DNA of 64,000 nt. Source: Eleginops maclovinus. Lineage: Eukaryota; Chordata; Actinopteri; Perciformes; Eleginopidae. The notes beneath the pieces were generated by a model. That model had not been told where the DNA came from and searched no databases. It worked only from the letters and a program-made list of their open reading frames with translations. Below, piece after piece: positions 47,009 through 61,148 of the stretch. The position numbers and the translations under genes were made by a program. Within the stretch, counting starts at the first letter, position 1. Each line of letters opens with the position of its first letter. Location: assembly GCF_036324505.1 (NCBI RefSeq), contig NC_086364.1, positions 15,911,648 through 15,975,647 on the forward strand, given 5' to 3'.

Positions 47009-48406
47009 GACAAAGCCACACAGTCAAGTGGAAAGCCTTGCATATGATAACCGCAAGAAAAGCCTAGTGGTATATAAATATAGGCGGACTATTATAGGCA
47101 AAGGAGACGCACAACGGAATAAAAACATTTCTGAAATGAATTCCATTTAATCTGGTATCAGGAATCACTTACATTTCTGTTTTCTTTCACAGATGACCAT
47201 CACTTGGTATCAAGTGCCTCCTGGGAAGAAGGCAACTCATTGTTTGTGTGAATATTGCCAATTGACAAAACCCTGCTGTGTGTATTGTTTTGACAAGGTC
47301 CGTGTGTTTCTTTTCCTCATCACTGAATCTTCGAGCACCAAATATTGATCAGTTTGTCCGACACAGAGATAAGAAAGAGAGAGTCTGTGAGAGTATGTGT
47401 TCAGTGACTCACAATCCAGACTCAAACTATCAGCATTAAGTCAGCCTTGTGCGTTTTTCTTTTAAAGATAGGCTTTGAGTTAAATCTGCTCCATCTACAT
47501 ATATGATTTTACATACACCTTAGGGCATACCTGTGAATCATTTCCCACTTGATAATGGGAGAAAGATGAGCATGTGGGCTGTGAAAGGACACATCCTGTA
47601 GACCTATCTTTTTCTCTCTTTTCGTTCCTTCTAGCCTTGACCTAAAAGTATTCGTCCCTCCCTTTTTCTGCTCCTTCGCACAATGCTCTTTTATCTGTTT
47701 TTCTATCCATCTTCCCTCCCTGTCTCTCCCTCTGTCTTTCAGCACGGTCACCTCCAGCGGGCAGCTGCTGAGCGTTGCCCTTTGAAGGACTAAACCTGGC
47801 TTTGTTTACATGGTAACGGAGTGATGAGACGGCCGGGGATGGAGAAGGATGAGCCAGAGAAAAGAGCAGGCGCACGGGCAATCAAGCGCACGCACATACA
47901 CATCACATAGGTCCTGTTTGTTTGCTGCTAAGGTTGTCGTGGATACCTGAGCATGTGACAAGAATCAGGAAAAGGAAAACTGATTGCTCATTACGTGCTC
48001 TGTGTCTGTGTGCTTATGTGCAAGTGAATACATGTCTGTGTGTAGGTAGGTGGGTGTCAACATGAATCATTCCCAGCTTTTGCAAGCGTTGTCTAATATG
48101 TGCTCATACCTTTAAGCAGTTTGGCCTGAGAGGGTTTGCTGAGCACCTGAATGATCAAGCCTGACTGCCTTCAACACCCCTGCAGTGTCAGTGTGTGTGT
48201 GTGTGTGTGTGTGTGGGTGTGAGGGCATTGGTGGACTTCAGCTAACCTCCCATCGCACTGAGGGAGTGAGACGTACAGACAGAATAGAAAGAAGAAGAAC
48301 AAAGAGCGAGAATGAGATGCTCTTTGGCTTCATGTTCCCATAGTACCATAGTATTGATAACCTCAACCATGCCCACACACTTCTTCTGCTTTTTTCCCTA
48401 CACACA

Positions 48407-48485
<79 letters not shown>
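48407..48485. repeat. (CGCA)n tetranucleotide and (CA)n compound repeat
   Basis: About eleven CGCA units (48407-48450) run into CA dinucleotides to 48485. The CpG-bearing units are unusual in this AT-rich region. Confidence 0.95.
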
Positions 48486-48487
<2 letters not shown>

Positions 48488-49012
48488 TATTGGGCTGCAG
48501 AGCTACTTAGTATTCCATCAGAATCCTCCAGCAAAGGGAGATTGTGGAGCACAAGAAAGAAACAATGCAGGAGGAAAATGGGACAAGAGAAGAAGAAAGA
48601 TGTATTCAGAAGCGATCGCATCGAGTACATTCTTGTTTACAATGAAGGCAGAATTGCTTATTTTTAAACTTCAAACGCAAATGCAGCGAGGAACAGTAGC
48701 AACAAAGATGCAAAGTTTTGAGGTTGGAGAACAGAAGTAAAATGGCTCATATCTTGCAGTGACCCATTTTGGTTTGGTCCAGCAAAGCACCTCTTTCTGC
48801 CGCAGACACAAAAACACACACACACCTCCGACACACACAGACACACACTTATCCGCCCTTTGCAGGTAATGGGGTGGAGCGCTCCAATGAAGCAGAGGGA
48901 GTGGTGTTGGAACAGGTTCGGTGTGAAATCCCTGCTGGGTTCCATGGTGTGTTCCACATTCGATCCCTGGACTAATTTACACATACACACAAGTACTCAC
49001 ATGTGTGCACAA

Positions 49013-49014
<2 letters not shown>

Positions 49015-49062
<48 letters not shown>

Positions 49063-49138
49063 ATTGCACCTGCTCCCTCTTTGTGCCACTTCGGTTCATC
49101 TAATTGATGATGCCATGTCACTCCTGCTGTCTCTCTCC

Positions 49139-49169
<31 letters not shown>
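49015..49169. repeat. Two short (CA)n tracts
   Basis: CA at 49015-49060 and 49140-49169. Confidence 0.93.
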
Positions 49170-49171
<2 letters not shown>

Positions 49172-49579
49172 CCTACCTCTTCCTCTCAGTTCTCCTTTCC
49201 GTGTCCTTTAAGTTGTACCCTGTCCTCCACTGTCCTCTATCTTTCATACCCTTTCCTTGCCCTGTAGCCACTGTGCAGATGCTGGCAGTGCTGTGTGTAC
49301 ATATGTGTGTCTCTGTGACCTTGTCTTAGGTGGCAGGCAGCTCACTGGTCTGGCACATTGAACCCATAGCCTGGAGGAGAGATTTGTACTGGGGATGAGC
49401 GGACTCAGATGTTGTCCTCTGCAGGTGGTTGTCTTAAAAAAATAAGAATGAGTTGCCTCTCTTTTAGGCGAAAAGAAAAAAGATGCTTCTTGTAATTCCA
49501 GAAGTTTCATGATAATCATACGTTTTTTAGGTTTTTGTCAGTATTAAAAACCACCAGTGAGAGTTATCTGTACAATAAC

Positions 49580-49906
49580 GGGTAGACTGCAAACAGGGGC
49601 TTGCTTTTATTCAGAATAGGTTTAATGGTTTAAATTTGCCAAAATGTAAACAAACACATTTTTTTGAGAAAACGGTGCCATGATTTAAAGAGAAAGTGCA
49701 TAAGTTCCCATAATGCTTAGGGGTTTTAAACAGAAAGTAAAATTGCTGCCATGCTGGTGCCATCCTGTTGCCATTGAGGGACGTTTGGTATCTTTTGGCT
49801 ACAAATTAGCTCCAATGTCCAAGCCTATATTATTTATAATTGGTGAATTTCAACCATTAAACCTATGGCTAATCAACAGCAAGCCATTCCTGTTTGCAGT
49901 CTACCC
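49580..49906. mobile_element. MITE-like element with about 60-bp inverted ends
   Basis: The left end GGGTAGACTGCAAACAGG matches, on the other strand, the right end exactly for 18 bases. Similarity continues through GCTTGCT and ATAGGTTTAATGGTT to about 60 bp. The element is 327 bp with an AT-rich centre and no protein frame. I see no clear target duplication (flanks AATAAC and ATGAAT), so the superfamily is unassigned. Confidence 0.7.
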
Positions 49907-49961
49907 ATGAATGTTCAACTATCACTTGATTTTTATTGATTTTTTTAAGACTGGAGAAGGT

Positions 49962-50082
49962 ATAAAAGCGTGATGATTCTCAAGCAAGTTCTTGAATTAC
50001 AAGGAGCGTAACTTTCTATCAAAGAGGATTTACGGACCTTCATTTGCGAAGGACACCGGAGAAAATAGAACAATCCGTACGG
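49962..50082 (+). promoter_or_regulatory. TATA-like module
   Basis: GGTATAAAAGCG (49962-49973) lies about 110 bp before a donor-like ACGG|GTAAATG, just outside the inverted-repeat element. It could be a cryptic or element-derived promoter on the strand opposite to RAI1. No coding frame follows. Confidence 0.2.
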
Positions 50083-51039
50083 GTAAATGACACTGAATAT
50101 TGAAATGTGTGTTTCATGTCTAAATGTTCATATTTGACTGAGTTAGCAGTCCGGTAAGAGGCAGTAACATGTTGACACAAAATGCGCCTATCGGTCGCTC
50201 TGCCGTAAGCGTTTTAAGTACCTTAATAAGCTCAATGAGCTGAGTGTCACAGCCACCGCTGCAGCTTTAAATGCTGACCATGTTGTTGCTCGGGTCAAAT
50301 CAGCGGGCCAATAACTGGCTTCCTGTTGTTTCCAGAACACCTGCCTGCACCTGTCCTTTTAACCTCATGCAGTAACTTTTTCTCGCATCTTTCCCTCTGC
50401 CCCACTTCAACATGGAAACCTCTGTGTGTGCATGCATGCGATTGTGTTTGTCTTAATACCTTTCATACAAGCATTGCAGTCCAAAGTGCTTCCCAGTAGA
50501 GAATTGATATCCCATGAAATAGCCACAGAAACTGTATCACATCCGTTGCCAATAAAATACATAATAATAGACATAAAATGAGCATAGAATAGACAAATAA
50601 TATAAAAAATGAAAATGCGTTGCATCAGAATGCATCGAGAAAGTGTTAGCTACCTTACAGATTAGGTGAACAGATATTTTTTTTAGCTTTTTTACGTTTA
50701 AAGACCTCCACCGAGGAGGCTTCCTTCATGTCCGTATTGTTCCTTAGCTTTGGGGCATAATTGACGAAGGCTGCATCACTGTATTTGTGCCTTCTAGAAT
50801 TTTCCAAGAAAGTGTCCTTGATGGCCTGCTCTCTTCTCTACTCTCAACTGTTACCTGAGTACCAGACTGGGGAATACTTTATTCCTTCGGCAGACGCAGA
50901 CAGACCAACACTAAAAGGAGGCAAGCCACAGATACATCGATGGCAGATAGCCGAAATGAGAGGAGGAAAGCAAGAACCAAGTGAGGAGAAGACGACATTT
51001 GATCTGAACAGATTAGGAGAAGGAAGGAGAAAAAATGGT

Positions 51040-51520
51040 GTGAGACTAAGATGAGGGAGGGATATATTTAGGATTGGAAAGAGCAGATGTAGGGAGTTTG
51101 CCAAGAAATAGAAGAGTGACTAGGAAGATAGTTGAGAGAAGGGGGAGTGAGAGGAAGAGAGAAAGGGAAATATGAGATAGAGAGGGTAAAGATAGGACAG
51201 TGGGAGAGATGACAGGTTAGTGGCGAGATGTGAAGGGGAGTGTAAAGTACGAGAGGCGACGAAAGTGAGGAAGAGATGCTGCGAGATCAAGGAAGCCAGC
51301 TGAGAAAAAAAACTTGGAGTGAGAAGGGGAAGAGAAAAAAGAGGAGACGAGAGGATGTGAGATCGAGGGCACAGAGACAGGGAGAGGAAGAGTGGGAGGC
51401 AGAGGGGGAGATAGATGAAGCTGTGAGATCAAGGCATATGTGAGGGAGGATGAAGTACAGGGGGGAGGAGGGCACCGTGGTGAGGCGAATGGAGAGATGC
51501 AGGGAGGAGAGTAGAAACGG
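51040..51520 (+). repeat. Purine-rich (GA) low-complexity block
   Basis: About 480 bp in which the + strand is mostly A and G (GAGGAAG, GGGAGAG and similar). Open frames on both strands here reflect composition. Confidence 0.8.
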
Positions 51521-52315
51521 AGATCGTTAACGCGGGGCCGTGCTGCCTATTGATTTGCGTTAGTGTCTCGAGCCGGTGAAATAACAGTGGTGCTGGGATG
51601 CAGACTCCCTCGTCATTAGCAAACACAGCTCTCGAGACGCCAGAGTGTGTGTGGCGGGCGCGTGCGTGCATCAACTTCGTGTGTGAACATATGGCACGTT
51701 TGATGTCCACATGATTAAGACCAAGAGAGTAGTAAAAAAAACAAAGTAGAGAGACAGATGACAAAGTTATAACACTTTATAGGAGAGGAGGACAGATTGT
51801 AGGGAAGGGAAAAACAGATTGAGGGGGGAGACCAGCAGACTGTGTCGAGTGAATGATGGGAAAAAAAAGATGCTGCGGAAAAAGATCATGACAGGCTGTC
51901 TCAGGTGATACACCTCCCAGTTCAGGTGACAGATCTATCGGCCACTTCTCACAGGTAGATGAAGAGAGACAAAGTTAGTTTTATTTCATTCTCTTTTTTT
52001 CACTTTTCTACATGTGTCGCAGTGTGACGGTGGTAGTAGAGGTGATGTGTGTGTGTGAGTGTCTCGCCAGGGACCAGGGAAGTGTGAATATGGCTGTGGA
52101 GCTCTGCCAAACTCGGCCAAGGAATTGGGAGGGGAAAGAGGGAAGAAAAGAGAAAGACAGAGAGGAGGAGGAGGAGATGAAGAGGAGAGCGGAAAAAAAG
52201 TCCATCCTTTGTTCTTCGTTGATGAAAGGAGGAATTGGATCCTCTATTCCCACTCCCGCATTCTCTCTTGGTGATGAGCCTTGATGTGTTAGGGTGAGTG
52301 AGCGAGCAGGAGACA

Positions 52316-52322
<7 letters not shown>

Positions 52323-52365
<43 letters not shown>

Positions 52366-52719
52366 TGCCTTATTCCACTCAACTAAAACCCAAATGACTC
52401 CTCGCTCACTAATTAAACTTTAATCTCCAATAGCGCGCAAATTACCTGCCACGCAACTGAGCACTGAACTACAGGGAGGGAGGGAGGGATGGACAGATGA
52501 AGGAAATTAGAGTTTGAGTGAAGGTCAGACTACACCTGCAAGAGACAAAAATCTTTCCCTCCCTCTGTTTCTTCTATCCTCCATGTGTACACTCACATCT
52601 GTGCTGGTTCTGTGTGTATACGAGGCACTCTAGCTGCAGTCGTTTTTTACTCTCTGAGCCAGTCAATGTCCCTTTCTCACCTGAATGTTATCTCTCACAC
52701 ACAGACACACAGACACACA

Positions 52720-52764
<45 letters not shown>
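52323..52764. repeat. Two (CA)n tracts
   Basis: CA at 52323-52362 and CACAGA/CA at 52697-52764. Confidence 0.93.
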
Positions 52765-52767
<3 letters not shown>

Positions 52768-54716
52768 GTTGATGCCAGCCAAGTCCTCACATCCTCCTCT
52801 GCCTGGCCCCGTTCCCATCTCTCTCTTACAGACACAGCCTCTGTAAGGATACAAACATACACGCACACACTCCGCCATTTTGTGCCACGCAGCAGAGGGC
52901 ATCACAAGCTGCGTGGGTGTGTGTAAGGTGCATGTGTGTGTGTGTGTGTGTGTGTGTCACTTGGTTAATCACAAAGAACTAATGATAATTACCACCATTT
53001 TCCTACCTGCCCCTTTCCAAACCTGATTCTCAGGTTGTGTGTATGCATGCATTTGTGTGTGTGGAATAAATAAGCCAGTGGCAAGCAAAGTACTCGATCC
53101 TAAAATGCAGTAGCTACAGCTACTGCAGGTAATTTCAACTAGGAGGATTTTTAGCCAAGAAAATGTGCCTTTTGTAGTTTGTTATTTGTTGTTTTTTGCA
53201 AAATGAGCCCATTTCCCAATTTCTAAGATGAAACACTTCTCTGTGTTTAGAACCACAAGTTTTACCTCTGCTAAAAAGTTTAAAACGTATAGTCCCCTCT
53301 CAGAAACAATATCATACGCCATCAATATGTTATGTCTGAAACATTTCTGCAGAGAAAAACTTTCAATTCTGAGCTTCCCAGAATTGCTCCCCAATAAATA
53401 TGCCTGTTGCGTTCAGCACCCGATAGAGAAAACTAATAATGGAAGCCATAGCAATTGCAACATCAAGGTTTCCCTGTTGAGAAAAACACAATGTGTCCAT
53501 TTATGTCTCCTTTGCAACAGAAATGAAATAAATGTCCCGAAAAGGCTCTTCAAAATTGACTTTCCTCCTTGAATATCCTAAATTTGACACCAAAATCTGA
53601 TGTTATTGAGTAAATATTGCAGCTACGCATGAAATGTTATCAGGCAAATAGACCAAGAAATGTAATGAGCTTCCTACTTACATACTGAGCACTTTTAACG
53701 TTATTTTAGGAACAAGCGCTTCTTTTAATCCACACCCAGGTAGGGAGTGGTGAAGGATTTCAACTGGATTAGCTATCACAGATGTTGCATTTTGTAGGTT
53801 ACTGCTGTTCCAATATCCACCAATGAAATGATTGAGTAACTACTGCAGCGCTAATGCAGGACCAGGGAGCTGAGCATATTCGATGTGGCGAACACTTTGA
53901 CCTTAACTAGATCATGATACCAGGAAGTGTTCAATCATAGCCTGGCTGGCACTAATGAAATAAAAATGTTGCCATCGGGCAGTTAAGTCACAGGCCAAAA
54001 TAAAAGATGGAATAACTACATTGAATGCTGTCACTGTTTATGCTACAGTAAAGGGGGTCTTCACAGTGAGTATGACCTTCGTTGGGCGGTGAGGTTCACA
54101 GTGGGGAACATCAGGGGACAATCAAGGACCTACCCGTCATGCAATGTTGGCAGTGTGTGCAAATATGTGTGTCCATCCTGTCTGTTGGTGTGTGTGCACT
54201 GCCCGCCATGCGTGAATAGACAGAGTCAGGTGTTCTGGGAGGGGCGTTGGCAAAACCAAAGTGCCCATATGCTTGCGACTGAGTGGCAGGCGCAGGGAGG
54301 GCGCAGTGAGAGGGGAGGGATCTGCACTACGCCTGCGGTGCATGACTTCATCCCTCCTGCAGGCAGAAGGGGCGCTGAGACTAAGAGAGGCTGACTGACT
54401 GAGAGGGTGTGAAGGGATGCTGCTGGATGGAAAGAAGGGAGGGGCAAAAAAAGATGGATACGGGATGAGACCAGAAAACAGAACAGAAAGGAAGAAAACA
54501 ATACGAGTCGCTGCATGTTGTTCTTTCTGTGGCTTATAATTTGTCCTGTCAGCACTGCATCCTTTTTCTAGCACCTACATTAGGGGAAAGCAGATATGTG
54601 CTTTTGTTATTATCTTGTATCACATTGGCACAACAGTGATCCCTGAAATGCATGTGTTTGGTTAAGTAGGCAAAAATCTTTAACATTAAGCTCATAAGAT
54701 GCTAGTGTGTGTTCAT

Positions 54717-54717
<1 letters not shown>

Positions 54718-54782
<65 letters not shown>
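54718..54782. repeat. (GT)n microsatellite
   Basis: 65 bp of GT. Confidence 0.96.
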
Positions 54783-54785
<3 letters not shown>

Positions 54786-54999
54786 GATGGGACTAAGGCA
54801 GCAGCACAGAGCTGTCACTGAATGCAGCCGTGTGGCACATGCCGTGTCAAACCTACAGTATCCCCATCACACACACACACACAGCCACCCACCCACACAT
54901 ACACACACACACACACACACTTTCATTTCTAAAAGTGTAGGAGACACATCTGTGTGCTAGCTGCTTGCCTTGCATCTTTATACACACATATTTAGTCTG

Positions 55000-56560
55000 C
55001 TCACACACTCTTTTTCCACCAAAATTAACACTTATACGCAGGTTTTCTTTACAACACGAGACAACCTGCTAAAATGTGCAAGAGCCTCATTTCTCAGTAT
55101 CATTGGCCAGTATCTCTGTCTGTTGTTTTTTCTGGTTTGTCTTGTTTGATGTTACAGATGTTGGCTGGCAACAGAAGCAGTGTTAATGAACATTATGTGG
55201 TTACCTTTCTTTTATTAAATATCTGTTACTTATTCAGTCCCTTTGTCAAACCCCTCGGACTAGGGTTGGAGATTGTTGGAAAGAAGACTAATAATTATTT
55301 TGAGTTTCTGTTGTCTGACTGGAGTATGGTGGCGTTGAATAAAGTATGTTAATACTTTGTTTTGTGTGTTCAAAAATCACTATAGGTGTCGATTTATTAT
55401 ATATTCACTTCAATGCATCACACTGCAAAATGGTCAAAAATCTGCGTGTCAGACCAGGTGTCACGTTTCAATAACTGCAGATGGAAGCACGGGCTGATAA
55501 TTACCCGAGACTATTGCAGACACATATTTCCCAGGAATGAATGCAAATTGTAACCTTTCTAGCCGAAGACAAAAGCCAGATGTTATTGGATGTTGGTGTA
55601 TTTTATATCCAGTGAGAAAAGGTCATCAAACACAGCCAATTAAGTATGAAAACCTAATTATGGTGTTCCATTTTCCAAAATGTGTCGGCAAAAAGCCCCC
55701 ACAAACAACTCAGGAGTGACACACATACTTGCCATAGAGACATTGTGAATAACGAAGCCAGTTATGCTAACTTTCCATTTATCAATCATCACAGGTTAGC
55801 TACTGCTGCACCGACCAGCTAGCATCAACGTATGGCCAATTAGTGCCAAGCCATCAGTCTCCTTAGCAACACACCACCTGTCTTTTGATGTATATCCATT
55901 GAAAGACCTACCCCTAAAGCAGAACTGATTTTCCCATCTACCACCAGGAAAGTTTGTTAGCCAGGCCCAGCAACTTGCTTTTTAACATCGATAAATCATT
56001 CCAGCATTCATTTTGAAACATTAGTATACTGATGATAAACAAACCACAGAGAAGATTGGATGCAGTTTCCAATGTGTTCAACAGGGTTGGATTTCGTTTA
56101 AAAAAAAAATTGCTGGACTGCTTTAAACCACAAAACCAAGAGCTGCTCCTCTTCCAGAAAAAAGCAGCGCTCAAGCTTTCTGAATTTCTCGCCATGGCAG
56201 ATGGTGGATGGAGAGGAAGTCCGATGGAAAGATCCCTTCCAAGATGTTTATCCTTTTCAGTAAAACCAAAGAGAAAACAAATGCATATGGCGGGCGGGGG
56301 GGTGGGGGGGCACATCTTCTTTATGGCAGAAAGCTATGGGGTTTGAGGAAACATGGACATCATTTTATACAAAATAAAACAGTTGGCATGAGAGAGAGGA
56401 CACCGATCACATTATTCTGTTGATGTTAAGAGGATTTGACAGTAAATACATCAATGTGGCTCAAGATCCAATATTAAACACCTGCAGGCATCTTTAATGT
56501 TTTATTTATGCAACACAAGCGCAGAATTATTAAGAGTCAGCCAGAAATCTCAGCGCCAGA
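55000..56560. other. Non-repetitive stretch, no feature recognised
   Basis: About 1.5 kb of normal-complexity, AT-rich sequence without CA tracts, splice-supported exons or recognisable transposon ends. Confidence 0.5.
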
Positions 56561-56704
56561 TTGTAACCTGAGAGAGTTGAACCGCCTGCCTCACTTCCTG
56601 TTTTACCCCTTCCCTCTCCTCCAGTGCCCCTTCCTTTCATCCTCAACCCCCTCTCTCCCAGCCCATTTCTTCTCCCTCTCCACCGCCAGTCCCCTACCTG
56701 TCTC

Positions 56705-56737
56705 ATTTGCATATGATGCCTTATTTGCATACATATG
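56705..56737. promoter_or_regulatory. Paired octamer / CATATG motifs
   Basis: ATTTGCAT occurs at 56705-56712 and 56723-56730, each near a CATATG (56710 and 56732). Octamers are POU/Oct binding sites. Confidence 0.35.
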
Positions 56738-57339
56738 AGCTAAAGAGAAAGGGGATTTGTGTGCGGGAGAAGAAGAGGAGGAGAGGCAAGATATGCAGGC
56801 AGGCGGTGGCTGATGAAAAGAAATGAAAAAGAGCCCTTTCAGGAGGAAAATGCGACCGCAACCTCTTTCTCCTTTTCTCTCACTCTCTTTCACACTCTCC
56901 ATTTCAATTCTGTTTTCGCCCTTTGGGTCACACCTTAGAGAGCTCGGCGAAGGCCCCATTAGCGTGAAATATCTGAGAGAGAGATGAGGGAGAGTAAATA
57001 GGCTAAAAGAGTACAGATAACTGATAAAAGTGCGGATGCAAGAAGGGCCAAATCAGAGGAAGAAACAGCAGGGAAAAGACAGAGAGAAAACAGATAAGTA
57101 AAACAAAGAGGCATGTACACATCGCCCATCTATCCCCTGCAGCCGCCTAGCTCCGTGTTACCGTGGCGTTGTTGTTGCCGTGGTGGCGATGGATGGTTGC
57201 TTCAGCAAAGCAAAACCGATTGGCTGTGAAGTAAGCCCCCCCTCGTCTCTTACCCTCCAGGAAGGACGGAACTCTAAAGGCCCCTCCCCCTCCACTGTTA
57301 ACACACATAAACACACACGCACGCACACGCGTGCACGCA

Positions 57340-57488
<149 letters not shown>

Positions 57489-57644
57489 TAAATATGTACA
57501 AAGACACTAAAGATACAACCACACTTTCACACGCATCCACATGTCTCAGGGAGCTCTACACTGACCGCGCACACAAACACAGATAAATAAAGGTCTTGCT
57601 ATTATTCACACGTACCACTCAAGACTGTAGACCAGTTAAAACAG

Positions 57645-57648
<4 letters not shown>

Positions 57649-57731
<83 letters not shown>
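57649..57731. repeat. (CA)n microsatellite
   Basis: 83 bp of CA. Confidence 0.96.
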
Positions 57732-57740
<9 letters not shown>

Positions 57741-57876
57741 ACAGGCAGACACTCAGCAGCCTCTATAATATTAACAACCTCCACCCCCCCCCCTCCACAT
57801 CAGGCCAACCCAGATGCATCCCATACAATCTGCCCCTGATTGCACACAAATTCTCCCCCTCTTTAACCACAGACAG

Positions 57877-58018
<142 letters not shown>

Positions 58019-58326
58019 GCATATTTATCCTGCTAGAGCTCGCTAATTGCATGTCTCTAATAACCTGGTGCAGATAGAAAGCAGAGCAGTGCTCCCTCTC
58101 ATCTCTCGTCTCTCTTTGGACAGAGTCCAGACGTGAGGGAAATGCAGAAGCCAGGGATATGAAAAGGCAGCAGGAGACGCGTGCATGTGTTCACGTGTAT
58201 GTGTGTGTCTGTGTTCGTCCTCTAGTCTTTGTTTGATCTTTCCCGAAATGATTTCAGAAATAATAACTTCCCCACCTGCATGTGCTCCCACACACATGCA
58301 TGCGTAATAGTCAACACATACAAAAC

Positions 58327-58368
<42 letters not shown>
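58327..58368. repeat. (CA)n microsatellite
   Basis: 42 bp of CA. Confidence 0.93.
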
Positions 58369-58370
<2 letters not shown>

Positions 58371-58449
58371 GTCGTTATATGATTGTGTCTGCATGTGCAC
58401 ACCCACGTATGTGACCACTCATGCGTGAGCGTTCTCCTGTGTATCATCA

Positions 58450-58760
58450 GGACCGGGTGGAGAGGACAGAGGGGGGTGGAGGGGAAAGGAGGAAGAAAGT
58501 GATGAAAGGTGGCAGTGGGTAAGGAGTGGAGATGAAAGCACGAGGGGGGAGGAGGAGGAGGAGGAGGAGGATGAGGGGGGGAGAGGATGGTGTGAGGGTA
58601 AAAGGGCAAAGGAGAGATATGAGAGGGAGAAGGGAAAGGGAGAAACAAAGGGGAGAAGATGAGCCCAATTGGGTTGAGGAATAGAGGGAAGGACAGATGT
58701 GCTGACTGCTGATTGGATGGAAAACAAGAGGGAAGAGAGGGTGAGGGAGAGAGATAGAGG
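58450..58760 (+). repeat. Purine-rich block with (GGA)n
   Basis: The + strand is almost all purine and includes GAGGAGGAGGAGGAGGAGGA near 58548-58570. Confidence 0.8.
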
Positions 58761-59018
58761 GAGCCTGTCACCCCCAGTCAGTGGCTATTAGCGGCAGCAG
58801 CAGCTCTGAGACACCATCCCTCATCCTGCTCTGGCAGCGCTGGCACAATTAGAGACACACACGCACACACACCTTCATGCACAAGCTTATCCATCCGTCT
58901 TTTTCCTTTATATGTCCGTGTGTGTGTGTGTGTGTGTGGTTGAGACTAAGTGAGTGTGTGTGTGTCAGGCTGTGTCTGAGCTCAGTGTTTTTCTCTCTGT
59001 CTGCTGGTTGAGTGTATG

Positions 59019-59025
<7 letters not shown>

Positions 59026-59075
<50 letters not shown>

Positions 59076-59135
59076 GAGAGACTTAGAGAAAAAGCGAATG
59101 TCCTGGTGTTAGATCTGCTTAGGCCCGTTCATATA

Positions 59136-59218
<83 letters not shown>
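59026..59218. repeat. Two (GT)n tracts
   Basis: GT at 59026-59071 and 59139-59218. Confidence 0.95.
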
Positions 59219-59219
<1 letters not shown>

Positions 59220-59319
59220 TGCCACCGAGGGCCCCATGCCCAGGCCTGAGAGTGAGTGATAGAGTCCATGCCAACTTGAGATGCATGCCACAGTCTCTAC
59301 GCCTGCACCCGTGTCCTGC

Positions 59320-60070
59320 CACTGCCAGCGCCACCCTCCTCTTCCTCCTCCTCCTCACATCGTCCCTGTCTCTCCCCTCTCTCTGTATCGGTCTGTTTGC
59401 CCCCCCCCCATCCCTTTTCAGTTGTTATCGCTCCGCTCACGCTCTTTCCTCATCTCTATTTCTCTCTGTTTTTGCTCAATTGCTCCGTCTTTGGCTTGGT
59501 CTCCCTAGGGTGATGTCTTTTCTTTTCTTTTTTCCCTCTCATTTAGTGTGACCACTCCACCAAGCCTCTCATCCTCACAACATTTTAATAGTTGAAGCTC
59601 CACCTGCCCTCCTCCTCCTCCTCCTCCTCCTCCTCCTCTAATTTCTCACATCCCTGCTGCCTCGTGTTTTCCATTCTCATTGAAACCACATTTCATCACA
59701 ATCTGCCTTTTTTTGCACATTTTTCCCCCTCAAACCTCAAAATAAACCTTTTTCATTCTGTTGCTCACTTTCCTATCCTCCTTTCATCTCCTCTCCTCCC
59801 TCCTCCTCCTCTTCATCTATTATTTATTTTCGCAGGCCGCCACTAGTGGCAGCTGTTTCCCATCTCGCTGTCCATTCATAACCCTCTCCACCTCTCCGTC
59901 GATCTCTTTTTTTTGTACCTCTCTCAATCTCTGGGATGTCTCTATTCAAGGCTCTCCATCCTTCTCATAAGAGTCCTCATTATCTGACTCCCCTCCAACA
60001 CTCTCCTCTTCTTTCTTCCTTCCTTCCTTCCCTTCCCTCTACCCTCTCCTCCCCCTGTCTCCTCCATCAC
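59320..60070 (+). repeat. Pyrimidine-rich block with (CTC)n
   Basis: The + strand is CT-rich with CTCCTCCTCC runs at 59610-59640 and CTTCCTTCC near 60010-60040. This is the opposite skew to 58450-58760. Confidence 0.8.
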
Positions 60071-61075
60071 CTGCTTCTCAGCGGTGTTTCTCCTAATTTC
60101 CATACAGCCCAACAGCCTGCAGGCCTGACTGGCTCATATCTTCACTTACCAAGGGAAAAACACACACACACACACACACAGGTTTTTAAAGCCTCTTCAA
60201 ACACAGGCACGCTTATACATTCTTGGATGCAGAAACATACAGCTCAAGAAGCAAAGCACATGAAGAATTCATGCTGTTGCTCTCACGCAATCACACTGAT
60301 TCATCCAGGGTATAATGACATTTTGCCCCTTCTTCATTATTCTCTCCATCTTCTGAGCAATATCCTCACAAATGTGCTTACAGTCTTTATTTATATCAGC
60401 AATAAAAGCCATTTTAGTGGCAAATTAGACACTGCTAAGTCCTTAAAACCATTTGCTGCTTTTCAGTTTTGGCACTGCATGTATTTCAGCGTCGTTTCAG
60501 ACACACAGAGAGCTATTAATTGAGTGAATGAGGCCTTTTCTCTCGCAGCCCCCCCTGCACAGCTAGTGAGAGAGATCTGCTGCTGAAGTGCAGGCTGAGA
60601 AAAAATTACAGCTGGCTGGATGCATGGGCTCTGGACTGCTGACCGCTGCCGTTTCTAGGCCAGTTAGCTGGGGGAGAGCTCATTAAGCCTAGCAGGAGGT
60701 GGAGGCGGTATGTCTTTATCTGGATTTGTTTCTAATACCTTGAAAATGCAGTGTGTCTGTGTCATTTCACTTTGTTTGTGACCTTATCTGTAAGTTCATG
60801 AAAACTAGAACAATAACGCAACATGGAAATGAAAGAAGAGGCATAGGGAAGAGAAAACCCTGCTTATTAGGCCACCAACTAAGATACAGTTTGTGTGTTA
60901 TTTATGTGAGATAGAGACAAAGCAAAGTGAGACAGAAGGAGATGGATTGAGCAGTGAACTAGGGCGGCCCTGGATCAGGCAGCTAGCGGGATGGCTGTCT
61001 GCTGTCCTGAGGGAAAGGGTTAGCTTGTTATTTTAAGGAGGGTGACTCTGGCTTTCACCTCGCATAGAATAAATA

Positions 61076-61076
<1 letters not shown>

Positions 61077-61148
<72 letters not shown>

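Noticed and set aside
53108..53127. Near-palindrome GCAGTAGCTACAGCTACTGC
   Set aside because: 18 of 20 bases are symmetric, but it stands isolated with no paired motif or transposon boundary.
58043..58771. 242-codon minus-strand frame
   Set aside because: Mostly Ser/Pro/Leu from a CT-rich block plus a GT repeat; compositional artefact.
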